Assembly: GCA_004431415.1 (NCBI GenBank)
Contig: QPMI01000205.1
Coordinates: 1-64,000, forward strand
DNA length: 64,000 nt
Source of the DNA: Cyanophora paradoxa
Taxonomy: Eukaryota; Glaucocystophyceae; Cyanophorales; Cyanophoraceae
Direction: 5' to 3'
The notes below the pieces were generated by a model. That model saw only the letters and a list, made by a program, of their open reading frames with translations, ran no database searches and had not been told where the DNA came from. Of this stretch, positions 1-11,498 are shown one piece after another (position 1 is the first letter of the stretch; each line of letters opens with the position of its first letter). Made by a program: the position numbers and the translations under genes.

Positions 1-3000
1 GGGGCGGCGTCGAGGTACCGGCAGGACTTCGACGAGCTGGAGCTGCTGGGGCGGGGCGGCTTCGGCTCGGTCGTGAAGACGCGCAACAAGCTCGACGGGC
101 GCTTCTACGCCGTCAAGAAGGTCCCTCTGCACCCCCGCGACGAGAAGCTCAACAACCGCACGGCGCGCCCCGGCCCCGCCCGCCCCGCCGGCCCCGCCGG
201 CCCCGCCGCGCGGCGCTGAGGGGGGCGGCCGCGCAGCTGCGAGAGGTGGTGGCGCTGTCGCGGCTGCACCACCAGCACGTCGTGCGCTACTACAGCTGCT
301 GGATCGAGACGGGGAGGCAGCGAGCTCCTCCCCCGCTCCACGAGAGAGGACGACGAGGATCCCACACCCTCCTCCTCCCCCTCCGTCCGCCCCCGCCCCG
401 GCGCTCCGCCCACTCCCCGCCCCGCCGCCCCTCACGCGACCCTGCAGGGCCCAGCCCGACGCCGCCGCGGGCAGGCGGGCCGGGGCAGAGCAGCAGCGGG
501 GCGGGCGGCGGGGCCGGCGGCGGCGGGAGCAGCAGTACCGGTGGGGCACGGACTCGCTGGACAAGCTCATCACCTTCGAGGAGCCGACCTCGGCCCCGCG
601 GAGCTCGGACAGCGACGACGCCGACGCCGACGAGGAGGACGACGAGACGACGAGGACGAGAGAGGACGAGGAGGAGGACGAGGAGGAGGAGAGGAGAGGA
701 GGAGGAGAGCGGGGCCGGGGCGCTCGTCCAAGCGGCACAGCCGTGCCTCTACATTCAGATGGAGTGCGGGGGGGGCGGCGGGCGGGGGCCCGCGGGCCTG
801 CGCGCCTGCTGAGGAGGCGGCAGGTACTGCGAGAAGACGCTGGGGGACGTGATCGCGCGGGCGCAGGCGGGGGCGGCCCTCGAGGACGGGGAGCGCTGGC
901 GCATGCTGCGCCAGATCCTCGAGGCCTCGCCCACATCCACAAGTGCGGGTCATCCACAGGCCCGTCCTCCCGCTCCCCGATGTCCCCGCCGGGCGGGCGC
1001 CGAGGCGTGCGGGCAGGGACCTGAAGCCGGCGAACGTCTTCATCGCCCCCGACGGCGACGTCAAGGCCCGCCCGCCCCGCCCCCTCGCCCCGCCCGCAGC
1101 GGCCGACCCGGGGGGCGGGGGCGCAGATAGGGGACCTGGGGCTGGCGACGCAGGGCTGGGGGGCCCCGGGAGGAGGGGCCCGGGAGCGGGAGCGGGGGGA
1201 GAGCAGCTCGGCTCCTCGAGCTCCTCGGAGTCGCCTCGGAGGCGGCGGGGACGCCGGGGACGAGTGGGGCGGGGCAACCCGAACCAGCACACGACGGGGG
1301 TCGCACGGCCTCTACCGCGCCCCCGAGCAGGAGCGCCGCCGCGCCGAGCTCTACGACGAGCGCGTCGACATCTCTCGTCCGCCCGCCCGGACGCTGTCGC
1401 CGCGCGGACCTGCACGCGGCTGACAGGAGGGGGCGTGCGGCAGGCTGGGGATCATCTCTCGAGAGTGTGCGTGCCGCTGCACACGGGCACGAGCGGTATA
1501 CGGTGCTGCGGGACCTGCGGGCCGGGCACCCCCGCCCCACTTCCAGCGCGACTTCCCCAGCAGGCCCGCCCGGCGCCGCCCGGGCCGGCGCCTCGTGGGC
1601 GGCGCTGAAGCGCGGGGCAGGCGCGGATCGTGGCGTGGTGCATGCGGAAGCGGGCGCGGGAGCGGCGACGGCGCGCGAGCTGCTCCAGTCCGACCTCCTG
1701 CCCCCAAGATGGAGGACGGTGCGGGGGGCCGGGCCCCGGGGGGCGCCGCCTGGGCGGGCGTGACGGGCGGCAGACTACCTGCGGGAGGCGCTGCGGGCGC
1801 TGGCGAGCCCGGAGTCTTCCCTCCACGCTCGACTCCTCGCCGCCCTCTTCTCCGGCCCCCGCCCCCGCCCCGGGCCGCCGCCTCCCCGGCCCCTTCCACG
1901 CCGCCCCGCTGCCGCTCCCGAGGCGGCGGGGGCGGCGGACCGGGGGCGCGGGGCGCTTCGTGCGCGCTCGGAGGCGCTGGTGCGGCAGCCGCGCCCTCGA
2001 CGCCATCGTCGCCGTCTTCGCGTGCGCCGCCCCGGCCCGCCCGCCCCGCCGCCCGCCGGCACACCTCCGAGCGGGCCGGGCGGCAGCGGACGGGGCGACG
2101 CTGCTGCACTCGCCGGCGCTGGAGCCGCGGGGGGCGGGGGCCGGGCGGAGGAGGCTGAGGACGGGGCCGCCCTCGTCATGGACTGCAACGGCGAGATCTT
2201 CGCCCTCCGCCCCGTCCGCCTCGCCCCGCCCGCCCCGCCGGCCCGGCCCGAGCGGGAGCGGTGGGGCCAGGACCTGCGGCGGCACTTCGCGCGGCACGGT
2301 GGTGCGGCACGGCGTCTCCTACACGAAGCGCTACGAGCTCGCCAGCGTCTACCGCAAGGCCCCGGGGCGGGGCCCCCCGGCCCCCGCCCTCCAGGCCTCC
2401 TTCGACATCGTCACCCCGCCCTCCGCCGCCCCCCTCGTCCCCGGTGCGCCCCGCCCCTCCCGCTCTCCGCCTGGACCCCGCGCTCAGTGGGCGGGGCGGG
2501 CAGACGCGGAGGCGCTGGCGGTGCTCCTCGCCGTCGCCTCCGAGTTCCCCGAGGCCGGCAAGGCGCGCCCCCGCCCCGCCCCGCCCCGCCCCGCCCCGCC
2601 CCACCCGCTCTGAGCCGCCCGCCCGCCCCGCAGGTGACCATCCTCGTTAACCACACGGGCCTGCTGCGCGCCTTCTGGCGCCGCTCCGGCCTGCGAGGCG
2701 CCGAGTCGCGGGCGGCGGCGGCGGGGGCGCTGCGGCAGCTGCACCAGGCGGGGGCGAGCTGGTCGGCGGTGCGGCGGCAGCTGCAGGGCGGGCTGGACCT
2801 GCCGCCGGCCGTCCTGCAGCGGCTCGCGCTCGCGGCGGTCTCGGGCCCCTCGAGGAGATGCTCCCGCGCCTGCGCGGCCTCTTCGCGGCCCCCGAGGGGG
2901 CGGCGGGCGGGGCGGGGGCGGCGGGAGGAGGGGGAGGGGGCGCTGGGGGGGTGGAGCGGGCGGTGGGGGACCTGTCGCTGCTGCTGCAGCACGCGCGGGC

Positions 3001-4258
3001 GCTGCTCGTGCCCCCGAGGCCCTCCACCTCGCCCTGGGCGCCCTGCCGCCCCCGAGGACGGCGAGCCCGGCGCGGGGGGCCTCCTCTACGAGGGCCTCTT
3101 CTTCCTCGCCCTCGCCCGCCACCCCCACGCCGCCCCTCGCCCCGCTCGCCCCCGCCCCCTCCGCGCCCCCCGCACCCGTCTCCTCCGCCTCCGCCCCGGG
3201 CACCCCCAGCCCTCCTCCTCCCTCCGCCGCCTCCGCGTCGCCGGCGGGAGCCCCTCGCCACCGGCCCTGGCGCCGCATCGGCCCCGGGGCGGCGGAGGGG
3301 GCCAGAGGCCAGCGGGGCGGCCCGGGGCGGCCCGGGGCGCGCGGGAGGGCCACGGGGCGCGGAAGGGCGTGTGATCATCGCGGAGGGCGGCCGCTACGAC
3401 CCGCTCCTCGCCCACGCCCACGCTCCGCACGGCGCGCCCCGCCTGGGGCCCGTCCCGGGGCGGGGCTGGGCGCGGGGCCGGGAGGGCCCGCGCGCGGTCG
3501 GCTTCGTGCTGCACGTCGAGCGCCTCCTGGCCGCCGCGCACGCGCACACCGCCCGGCCCCGCCCGAGCGACCGCCCCACGTGAGGCCCCGCCCCGCCGGC
3601 CCCCCCCCCCCCCCCCATCCCCCCCCCCCCCCCCCCCCCCCCCCCCCGAGTCGCGCTGAGCGGGGCGGGTCAGGCGGCGGGGGCGGCGGGGGCCGGGGAG
3701 GGCGACGGGGCGATCTACGTGGTGACGACCTCGACGTGGGACCGCCTCGCCATCGCTGCCGAGCTCTGGGCCGCCGGCCTCCCGCCGCCGTCCGCCCCGC
3801 CCGCCCCGCAGCCCGCCCCCGCCACGCCCCGCGCCGCAGTTCCTGTACACGGAGACGTCGGACATCCGGGAGCAGCTGGAGGCGGCGGCGCGCGCCGGCG
3901 CCTCCCACGCCGTCGTCGTCAAGGGCGCCGCGTGCGCGCCCCCCGCGGCCACGCGAGATGGGCGGGGCTGAGTGCGGGGCAGGGCGGACCGGGTGAAGGT
4001 GCGGGCGCTGCAGGGCCCGCGCCACGAGCTCGACATCCCCCGCGGCGACGTCGCCCGCCACTTCGCCGCCCGCCCGCCCCCGGCCCGCCCCCGCCCAGGC
4101 GCTTCCCGCCCCGCCCCGACGAGGAGGCCAAGCGCGCCCCCGACGCGCCCCGGCCCGCCCGCTTCGGGGCCGCCCCCCGCCCGCCCCGCCGCACCCGCCC
4201 CCGCCTCCACCAGCAGCGCCGCCCCAAGCCCTCCCGCGGCCGCCCCGCACACGCCTGA
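1..4258 (+). CDS. GCN2: GCN2-type eIF2-alpha kinase, 5'-truncated by window edge
   Basis: Serine/threonine kinase that phosphorylates eIF2-alpha in response to uncharged tRNA. Visible in order: glycine loop GRGGFGSVV and AVKK lysine (bases about 50-120), [19 protein letters not shown] typical of eIF2-alpha kinases, an acidic insert (about 560-720), [21 protein letters not shown] (about 1010-1050), DLGLATQ and APE. A HisRS-like domain follows ([17 protein letters not shown] near 2310-2360), then a C-terminal anticodon-binding-like region ending at 4258. The coding sequence is split by many short introns, one holding a long poly-C run. The RWD domain expected at the N-terminus lies outside the window. 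The conserved [15 protein letters not shown] stretch needs two one-base additions (near 924 and 947), suggesting homopolymer under-calls. Family assignment is firm; exon borders are approximate. Confidence 0.85.
3600..3647 (+). repeat. poly-C tract inside a GCN2 intron
   Basis: Seventeen C, then AT, then 29 C in a row, lying in an intron of the kinase gene. Such tracts can form i-motif or G-quadruplex structures and are unreliable for sequencing, so the true length is uncertain. Confidence 0.8.
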
Positions 4259-4409
4259 GCCCGACCTTCCCCGGCTCTCCACCCCGTCCAACCCCCATCC
4301 GCACGCGCCTCCCCCGGCCGTCTGTAATCGTACGCGTACGTCCAATGCACGCATGGCTGCTGCGAGAGAGGGAGAGAGGGGCAGAGAGGGAGGGCAGGGA
4401 AGGCAGGGG

Positions 4410-5183
4410 CTAGAAGTGCGCGTCGCCGCCGGGGCCGGCCGGGGACGGCTGCGAGCCGCCGCCGGAGCCGCCGAGCTTGATCTTGATCTTGAGGCGAGGC
4501 CGGTCTTGACGGGGGCCGGGGCGGCGGCGGGCTGCTCGCCGCTGGGGCGCGGCGGCTTGGCGGACTTGGTCTTGACGACGAGGCGGCGCACGCCGCTCGG
4601 GGCCGGCTGGAAGGGCCCCCGCGTGCCCCAGCGAGCCCCCGCCGCCGGCGCCGCGATCGCCGCCGACGTCGGCGCCGCCCGCACCGCCGTCGGCGCGTAG
4701 CCGCCCCCGAGGCCGCGCGGCGGCCTGCGCGGCGGCCGCCTTGGCCGCCGCCTTGGCCGCCGCCTTGGCCGAGACCTGCTGCTGGCTGCCCCCCGCCCGC
4801 CCTGCGCCGCCGCCGGCTGCTGCTTCGGCGCCGCCTGCGGGGCCGCCCCGCGGAGGAGAAGAGGGCCCCGCGGGGGCGAGGGGGCGGGGCCGCGGCTGGC
4901 GGCTTGGGCGGGGGCACGGGGGCCGGCCCCGTGATGCCGGCGGCGCGGTTGCGGGCGCGGCGCTCCTCGAGGACCTTGACCTTGGCGGCCTCGATGGCGT
5001 CGGCCTCGGCCCGCGAGCGCCGCCCCCGCTTCTTGGCGATCGGCTTCCCCTCCACGAGCACGGCTTGCCCTCCACGAGCACGTGCCCGAGGCGGTCGTAC
5101 GTGATCTGCACCTCAGGGCCCCCCACCTCCTGCCACATCTGATCCGCCACCGACCGCCCCGGCCCCCGCCCGCCCCCGCCGAG

Positions 5184-5215
<32 letters not shown>

Positions 5216-7037
5216 GGCGTTCGCCGCGTGGGAGGGGGCGCCGACGGAGGGCCCGTGGAGACGCGGGGGCGGCGAGGGCGTGGGCGGCGTGGGCGGGGGC
5301 CGGGGGGCGGCGGGCGGGCGGAGATGGCGGCGTAGGAGGGCTGCACCGGCGGCTGCGGCAGCGGCTGCAGGGTCTGCGGCAGCGTCGCCCGCAGCGCCCC
5401 CTGCGCCGCCACGAACTCGCGCACGCGCGCCGCGTTGCGGAACTCCTCGGGCACGGGGGGCGGGGGCGCGTCGGGGGCGCCCATGGTCAGCCTGTGCACC
5501 GTGCCGCACTTCTCGCACAGCGTCGACGCCCTGCGCGCCCCGTCGGCCCACGCGCCCCGCGCCCTCGGGGAGGAGCGAGAGGGGGCGGACCCCCACTTGC
5601 CGAGGAAGGCGATGGGCTTCTCCCGCGAGCCGGGGGCCCCGCAGCCGAGGCAGTGGGAGGGGGCGGCGCGGGGGCCGGCGGCCTCGGCGCGGGCGCGGCG
5701 CTCGGCCTCGAGGACGGCGAGCTCCTCCTGGGAGGTGAGGGCGAGGACCTGCTCGACCATGCCGGGCCCCAGGTAGAAGCGGCCCTTGCGCGCGTAGCGC
5801 CGGTACCCGCTGTTCAGCACCGCGCTCGCCCGCGTCTGCTCGATCACGTACGTGTTCCGCCGCTTCGAGCTGCGCGCGGCCCGCTCGGCGGGGGCCGAGG
5901 GGCGCGCGGGGCGGGCCACGGGGGGCGGACCGGGCGACGGCGGTCTCGAACTCGACGGTCTCGTGGAGCTCCTGGCGGGAGAGGCGGTCGAGGGCCGGCT
6001 CCCACTGCGCCACCTGGTCGTCCTCCCGCAGCAGCCGCTTTCGCTCCACGTTCCCCGGCAGGATGAACTCCTTCTGCTCCTTGGCCACCTGCGCGCCGCC
6101 CCGCCTCAGCGCCGCCCCGCCCCCGGCGCCGCCTCCGCGCGAGGGGAGGGCGCACCGCGTGCTCGTTGAGCTGCTCGCGGATCTGGATGGCGATGACGTT
6201 GGCGAACTGGCCGCCGAGGCCGAGCTCGGCGGCCAGGTGCTTGGCGAACTCCTCCGGGCTGTTCCGCGGCTCGCTGCAGTCCCACTCCACCTGGTCCAGC
6301 AGCACCACGTCCCCGACCCGCGCCTCGATCTGCCCGCCCCCTCGTCGGCCGCCGATGCGGCAGCGCCGGCGGCGGACGCGGCGCGGCACCTTGATCAGAT
6401 GCCTGTCCTCGCCGCGCGCGGTGGGCACGAAGCGCTTGGAGCTCTTGTACTCGTTCAGCTGGTTCGTGATCGACGCCTTGATGTACTCGATGAACTCCAC
6501 GGGCAGGCGCTCGTCCTCGACGAGTGTGAGGGCGAACTCCTCCGGGGACATCTCGTCCTGGATGTTCCACAGGAAGCTGTCCTTTAGCTGACGTGTCTTG
6601 TCCGTGCTCATGATGTCGAGGCGGATTGGAACGAGGTGGTCCGCGAACCTGCACACCCCGTTCGAAAAGCGGGTGGCGCTGCGCGAGCGGCGGCCGCGGA
6701 CAGCCCGCACCGCGTTCGCTTGACCGGAGGCTCCCAGTTGTCGCTCCGACCGGGCACCCTCTCGAGCCTGCGCGGCGAGGCGTGAGAATGCGGTCCTGGT
6801 CGCGGTTGCCACGCGACCGAAACGCACTTCACCGGTTGCTTCTGCATCGCGGCAGAAGCTCGGCGCGGCTCCTGCAGCTGGCCGCAACTGCGAAGCGCGC
6901 GTCTGCGCCGTACCCCTCTGTCGCTTGGCCCCCGGGTCGTGGCTTGAATTTTTGCGCTTTTTCGCGCTGCCGGCCGCCGCTGCGCGCGAATTTGACAACC
7001 GGCGCGGGCGGATCCCGCGGCCGGAGTCCGCATGCAC
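4410..7037 (-). CDS. SNF5: SNF5/SMARCB1-like SWI/SNF subunit
   Basis: Core subunit of SWI/SNF (BAF/RSC) chromatin remodelling complexes. The hallmark LVPIRLDI followed by KDSFLWNIQDEMSPEEFA lies at about 6640-6530. The second SNF5 repeat, VEWDCSEPRNSPEEFAKHL with an IREQLNEH tail, lies at about 6300-6165. An exon with KEQKEFILPGNVERKRLL follows (about 6090-6040), then a splice near 5880-5930 into SKRRNTYVIEQ. A CxxC...CxxC pair (HCLGCG and LCEKCG) lies further on. The C-terminus is basic and Pro/Ala-rich and reaches a stop at 4410-4412. LVPIRLDI lies upstream of the ATG at 6611, so the true start is further upstream; 7037 is the most distal open-frame position and uncertain. A 20-bp tandem duplication at 5041-5080 shifts the frame near the C-terminus. 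The gene is convergent with GCN2, about 150 bp apart. Confidence 0.8.
5041..5080. repeat. 20-bp tandem duplication within the SNF5-like gene
   Basis: Bases 5041-5060 and 5061-5080 are identical except at the seventh base. The duplication repeats the LVEGKP codons and, being 20 nt, moves the reading frame. Protein downstream makes sense (IAKKRGRRSRAEADAIEAAK) only in the shifted frame. It may be a real lesion or an assembly artefact. Confidence 0.8.
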
Positions 7038-8552
7038 AGATCATGATCATGATCATGCATATGACATGCGTATCATGTTCCTGAGTAGCATCGCGCGCGC
7101 TGACAATTGCGCGCGTGCACGTGCTATCGCGCGCCCGCGCCGGGGATCTATATATCGCCGCGGCGCCGACGTCGCGTAGCACGTAGGTCGTCCGAGTCGT
7201 CGTCGACGACGACGTAGGTCGAGATCTAGATGATCATGAGCTCCGCCGGGCCGGGCCCTTCACGCGTACGGAGACGAATTCGAAGCTGCCGCCACCAGAC
7301 AAATTTTTAAGGGTGCCGCCGGCGTCACGCAGCACGCCGCCACCGCCGGTGCCTTCGCCACCATATGCATGCATATGCCTGCGCATATGCGCATGCCCAT
7401 GGCCAGCGTCGACGTCTTCGAATTCCCGCACCCCGGCGGCCCGGCGGCGGGGCGCTCATGATCATGATCATGATCACTGAGTCATGATCAGCCTGGCAGC
7501 GGACCGGAGGAGATCTGGCCGGCGGCGATCGCGAAGAGCTCGGCCCCGGTGTGCTCGAGCTCGGCAGGACTAGGAAGAAGAGGGGGGGAGGCCTACTAGG
7601 CTAGAAGCTTAAGGCGGGGGTGGGGGCGGAGCGGGCCTGGATGATCATGATCATGATCATCATGGCATGATCATGAGGCCCGGCCGCCGGCGCCGACGTC
7701 CTCCCACGAGATTTCCGCCGGGCCGGCACCAGCCTGGCAGCTGCTGACTCAGTGAGCCCCGGCCCGATCGATCGAGCCGGCCGCCACCGCCACCACCACC
7801 TCTGAGGCCCCCCCGGGCCCCCCGCCGCCTCCGTCTTAAGCTTGCATGTTGACGTTGTTTCTCAGGTTCTGTTTGCCCCTGAATAAAATATTCCGAACTT
7901 CGACATTCGGACCCGGGCCGGGAAGTTCATGATCAGTGATTATATATCCTTGACGTTCAACGTACTACGGTACTCTCTCTCAACAACGCCTCAGGCCTAT
8001 CATAGAATAGCTACGTATACGTAGTACGGTACCAGCTGCAGCTAGGCTAGGCTATTGAAATTCTTACTTCAAAGCTACCAGGTGCAGGCCTAGGCCTGGG
8101 GGGCCTGCAGGCCAGCCGCAGGCCTATAGCTAGGTCTTTTAAATCAAATTCAACGACTGTCAATAAGTTATGATATACACCGTGGAAACTTGAAGGCCAA
8201 AAAATACACTTCACTAATGCCTGATTATTATTTTTAGTCAGCGACTGTGACATGTATACTACGTATACACTGATATTCGGATCTCGGAGCTTTCAGCTAT
8301 GCCACGGCGCGTGTGAGCGTCTCGACTAGTACGGCAAAAGACATTCGAAAAATTCCTGTGGATCATTGAATCCGGAAAAGTCTGGAATTCTGAGAAGGCG
8401 CCATGAAATCTGAAAGGGGCTCTGAAAGTCTCGGGGAATGCCTCCCTCGCGGCGATTGAGTGATGAAGCGGAGCCGCCGAGTCCGCGGCCGTCTTGACGG
8501 CCCGGCGGGCGCGGTGGGGCGGGGAGGAGGCGCCGGGGGCGCGGGGGGCGGC
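7038..8552. other. palindrome-rich intergenic spacer
   Basis: No convincing gene seen in about 1.5 kb between the 5' side of the SNF5-like gene and the 3' end of the RING/B-box-LSm gene. The left end should hold the SNF5-like promoter. It is packed with short self-complementary words: runs of alternating ATCATG/ATGATC at 7040-7057, 7457-7490 and 7641-7677, plus CATATG, GCATGC, AAGCTT, AGATCT, GGTACC and TACGTA. The right part (about 7850-8350) is AT-richer than its surroundings. Confidence 0.6.
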
Positions 8553-11163
8553 TCAGCGTGCGCCGCCGGCGGGGGCGACCTCCTTGATGTCCGAGAGGCG
8601 GAACTGGAGGTAGTCGAGGAGCTCGCGGCTGGGGGCCACCTGGCGCCCGCGGTCCGTGCGCCGTCCCTCCGTCCCGAACGAGCGCACCGAGTGGAGCACC
8701 TGCGCGCCCGCCTCGGGGGGCGCCCCGGGGGGCGGGGGCGGGGGCCGGGGGGCGGGCGGACGACTGTCTGGGCGGCGGGGTCGTGGCTGACGACCGTCCC
8801 CTCGTAGCGGATGTCGGAGCGCGAGATGAGGTTCACCCGCGTGCCCGGCCGCGCGGCCCCCACCGCCTCCGGCCCCCGCGCGGCGGCGGGGGCGGGGGCG
8901 GGGGGTGGGAGGCCGGGGGGCGGGCGCTCGTGGGGGTGGTGGGGCGGGCCGTGCGCGACGTGCGGGTTGATGCTGGGGTGCGGCCCGTGCGCGCCGTGCG
9001 CCGTCTGCGCCGCCACCGCCAGGCTGCTCGTCAACGCCGCGAAGGCCCGCGCCCGCGCCTCCGCCACCCGGGCGCCTCCCCGCCCGGCCCGCCCCGAGCG
9101 CCCCCGGCACCGACCAGTCCGCGCTCGAGATGGGGCTGCTCCCACGCCCCCCCCCGCCGCCGCCGCCACGCTCGCCTGGAAGGCCGCCGCCGCCGCCTGC
9201 GCCGCCGCCGCGGCGCGCGAGTTGGGCTCGCCGGCGGCGCCGGGGCCCCAGAGGGCGCCGGGCTCGAGGGGCCCCTCGTGGCCCTCGTGCACCGCCGCCT
9301 GCGCCGCGAGCATCGCCGCCAGCCGCTCCACGTCGAACGCTGCGCCCCCGTCACTCCCGCGCCCGCGCCCGCGCCCCCGAAACCCCCCGCACCCGGCTGT
9401 GGGCCCCCTGCCGCATCCGCTGCCCTGCCCTTGTTGTTGTTGTTGTTGTTGTTGTTGTTGCTGCTGCTGCTGCTGCGCGTGCGCAACTGCTGAGGAGGTC
9501 AGGTCGCGATGCGCGGGGGCGCGGGGCGCGGGGCGGGGCGGGCGCACAAGCGCCGCCGAAGAGGGCGCCGGCGGTCTGAGAGGCCGGCACGAAGGGCGGC
9601 GCCGCGGCGTTCGGGATCGCTGTCGGGGAGGGCCGGTGCGAGCCGGGCCCTGGGGGCCCGGCGGCCGTGGCGGAGGACTGCTTGCGCGTGAGCTCGAGGG
9701 GCGCGCGAAGGGTCCATGCGGGGCGGGGCGGGGGCGGCGCACGAGGCGGAAGATGGTGGGCGGGGCGCGCTCCGAGAGATTCCCGCCGGTGACCAGTTGC
9801 GCCAGCGTGAAAGGCGTCGCTGCGGGGCCGGCGCCACGCTCGGCCCGACGCGGCCGGCGCGGGGCGGGGCGGGGGCGGGGTGGACCCATGGAGAGGACGC
9901 CGGGGTTGGAGAACTGCACCGCCGGCTCCGGCACCGAGAAGCTCAGCCCCTCCGTCGCCTGCGCCGCGTCGGGCGGGGCGGCGCGGGGCCGGTGGGGCGG
10001 GGAGGTACCTTGAGCGCGCGGACCACGGCGCCGCGGGCTTCGAGCACCGCGTAGGGGTCGCCCCGCGCGCTCTCCACCCCCGCCCGCGCCTCCAAGCACG
10101 CGTCTCGGAGCGACCTGCCGCGACGTCAGGCGCCCCGCCGGGCCGGAGAGGAAAGGGGGCTGGCTCGCCCGCACCCGAGCGCCCGCTCGATGTCTGCTTT
10201 CCGGTCGCCGATCTCCGCCACCCAGCGGTTTTGGATCTGATCGAGCGCGTGTAGGAGCTCGTTCCGTCTTCGGGTCAGCGGCTGCAAGATCTTGGTCCAG
10301 TACTCCTCGATCTCATGCCGCACGTTGGCGCAGCTCTCCAGCCAGGTGCTCTGAATCCCATTCGCCGCGCTGACGAAGCGCTCCAGCTTCTCGAGGAGCG
10401 CTTGCGCGGCTCGAACACGCCCATCAATCTCGATTTTCGCCTTGTGCGACGCCAGCTGCAGTGGCTGGAATGCGTGGCTGATGCATATGTCAGCTGCAGT
10501 GACAACGCCGAGAACGCGTCAGAATCGTGCTGACCCGACATGGATCTCATCCTCAGAATAACACTCGCGGCAGAGAGGCGCTTCCATGCACTCGCAAAGG
10601 AGGTCGAGAGGCTTGCCGTGGGAGGCGCAGTGCTTCCAGATCGCCGGCTCCGCGTCCTGCGCAGGGCCGTTCGATGACGCGCGTGAATCACGCGATTCTA
10701 GCACGCAAGAGTCCCAGTTATGGTGTCGAATCTGTGCGTACGCGCCTCCCTCGCACAGGTGTGAAAAGGGACGAGCGCAAGTACGGACCACATCTTCTTG
10801 TTTGAGCGTTGAAGCGTTGTCTTCCTCCTTCTCAGATGATGATGATGATGATGATGATGATGATAATGCGCGAAGCATCTCACGCAGGGCAAGGTTAGGG
10901 ACGAGAGCTTGTTCATCCCGACAAGCGGGGGTCGCCGTTCCACAACTCGGGCACGTAATAACCGCGTCCTGAGCCTTCGCGCCTGTCAAGGGCGCGTTAA
11001 TACCTCGCTGACGCGAAGCGGTGACGGTGACAGCGAGCTGGGCCTAACCCAATGTGAGGACGCATCCGGCGTGGAGTGAATGCCCGCATGCAGGCAGGAG
11101 AACCGCGTCAAGCCCGAGGGGCTCCTCGCACAGCGCGCAGGGCGGTGCGCATGCGGGCGGCAT
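8553..11163 (-). CDS. RING-H2/B-box/coiled-coil protein with C-terminal LSM14-type domain
   Basis: Start ATG at 11163 opens with a RING finger: CALC, then CGHSLHAGC (C-x-H-x2-H-x2-C), and after an intron CPSCG. A Ser-rich and acidic stretch follows, then a B-box of CHC3H2 type (CASHGKPLDLLCEC, CREC, IHVGHAF). A coiled coil follows (KAKIEIDGRVRAAQALLEKL through KADIERAL). Further exons, all in phase, lead through a poly-Q run (9431-9475) and an Ala/Pro/His-rich linker. They end in an Sm-like domain of the LSM14/SCD6 family (GTRVNLISRSDIRYEGTVVS, then VRSFGTEGRR, then LDYLQFRLSDIKEV), with the stop at 8553. RBCC proteins are usually ubiquitin or SUMO ligases; LSM14 domains bind mRNP factors. 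I know of no such combination. The splice model keeps one open frame throughout but has no transcript support. Confidence 0.75.
9431..9475 (-). repeat. CAA/CAG microsatellite encoding poly-Q
   Basis: About fifteen consecutive CAA then CAG codons on the minus strand. They encode a glutamine tract in the linker between the coiled coil and the LSm domain of the RBCC-LSm gene. Confidence 0.85.
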
Positions 11164-11498
11164 TTTTGGGGGATACAGGAACTCAAACTTGAAGCCTGGC
11201 TTGGCAACGGTTTGTTTGACGGCTAGCCGTGGCTTGAAGCTTGCTGGACTTCACGGTCGAAACTTTAAGGCGGCACGGTCGCGCATGCGGCTGCACGCAT
11301 GCCCCGACCCAACCCCAGCTGCAGTGCAGGGCAATCGATATCCAACCGTGAAAGTGGCACGCGCAGATAATGAGATCAAAGCACACGAATTCGAAGCCTA
11401 TAGCTAGCCAAAGAACGCATGGGATGCAGGTACAACTACAGGAAAGCAACTCGGCAAACGAAAGAAAAAGCGAGACTAGAGTACGCGCCAGCTCGCGC
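11164..11498. other. intergenic spacer, probable promoter of RBCC-LSm gene
   Basis: About 335 bp between two minus-strand genes: upstream of the RING/B-box start and downstream of the adenylyl cyclase stop. No coding signal or clear motif was recognised. Confidence 0.5.

Noticed and set aside
3086-6088. 1000-codon open frame on the minus strand
   Set aside because: Only its end near 6088 matches the SNF5-like exons. The rest runs antisense to GCN2 and is low-complexity Arg/Pro/Gly/Ala, a by-product of very high GC.
8811-10013. 400-codon plus-strand ORF with poly-Cys tract
   Set aside because: The Cys run is the antisense reading of the CAG/CAA microsatellite within the RBCC-LSm gene; no conserved motifs.
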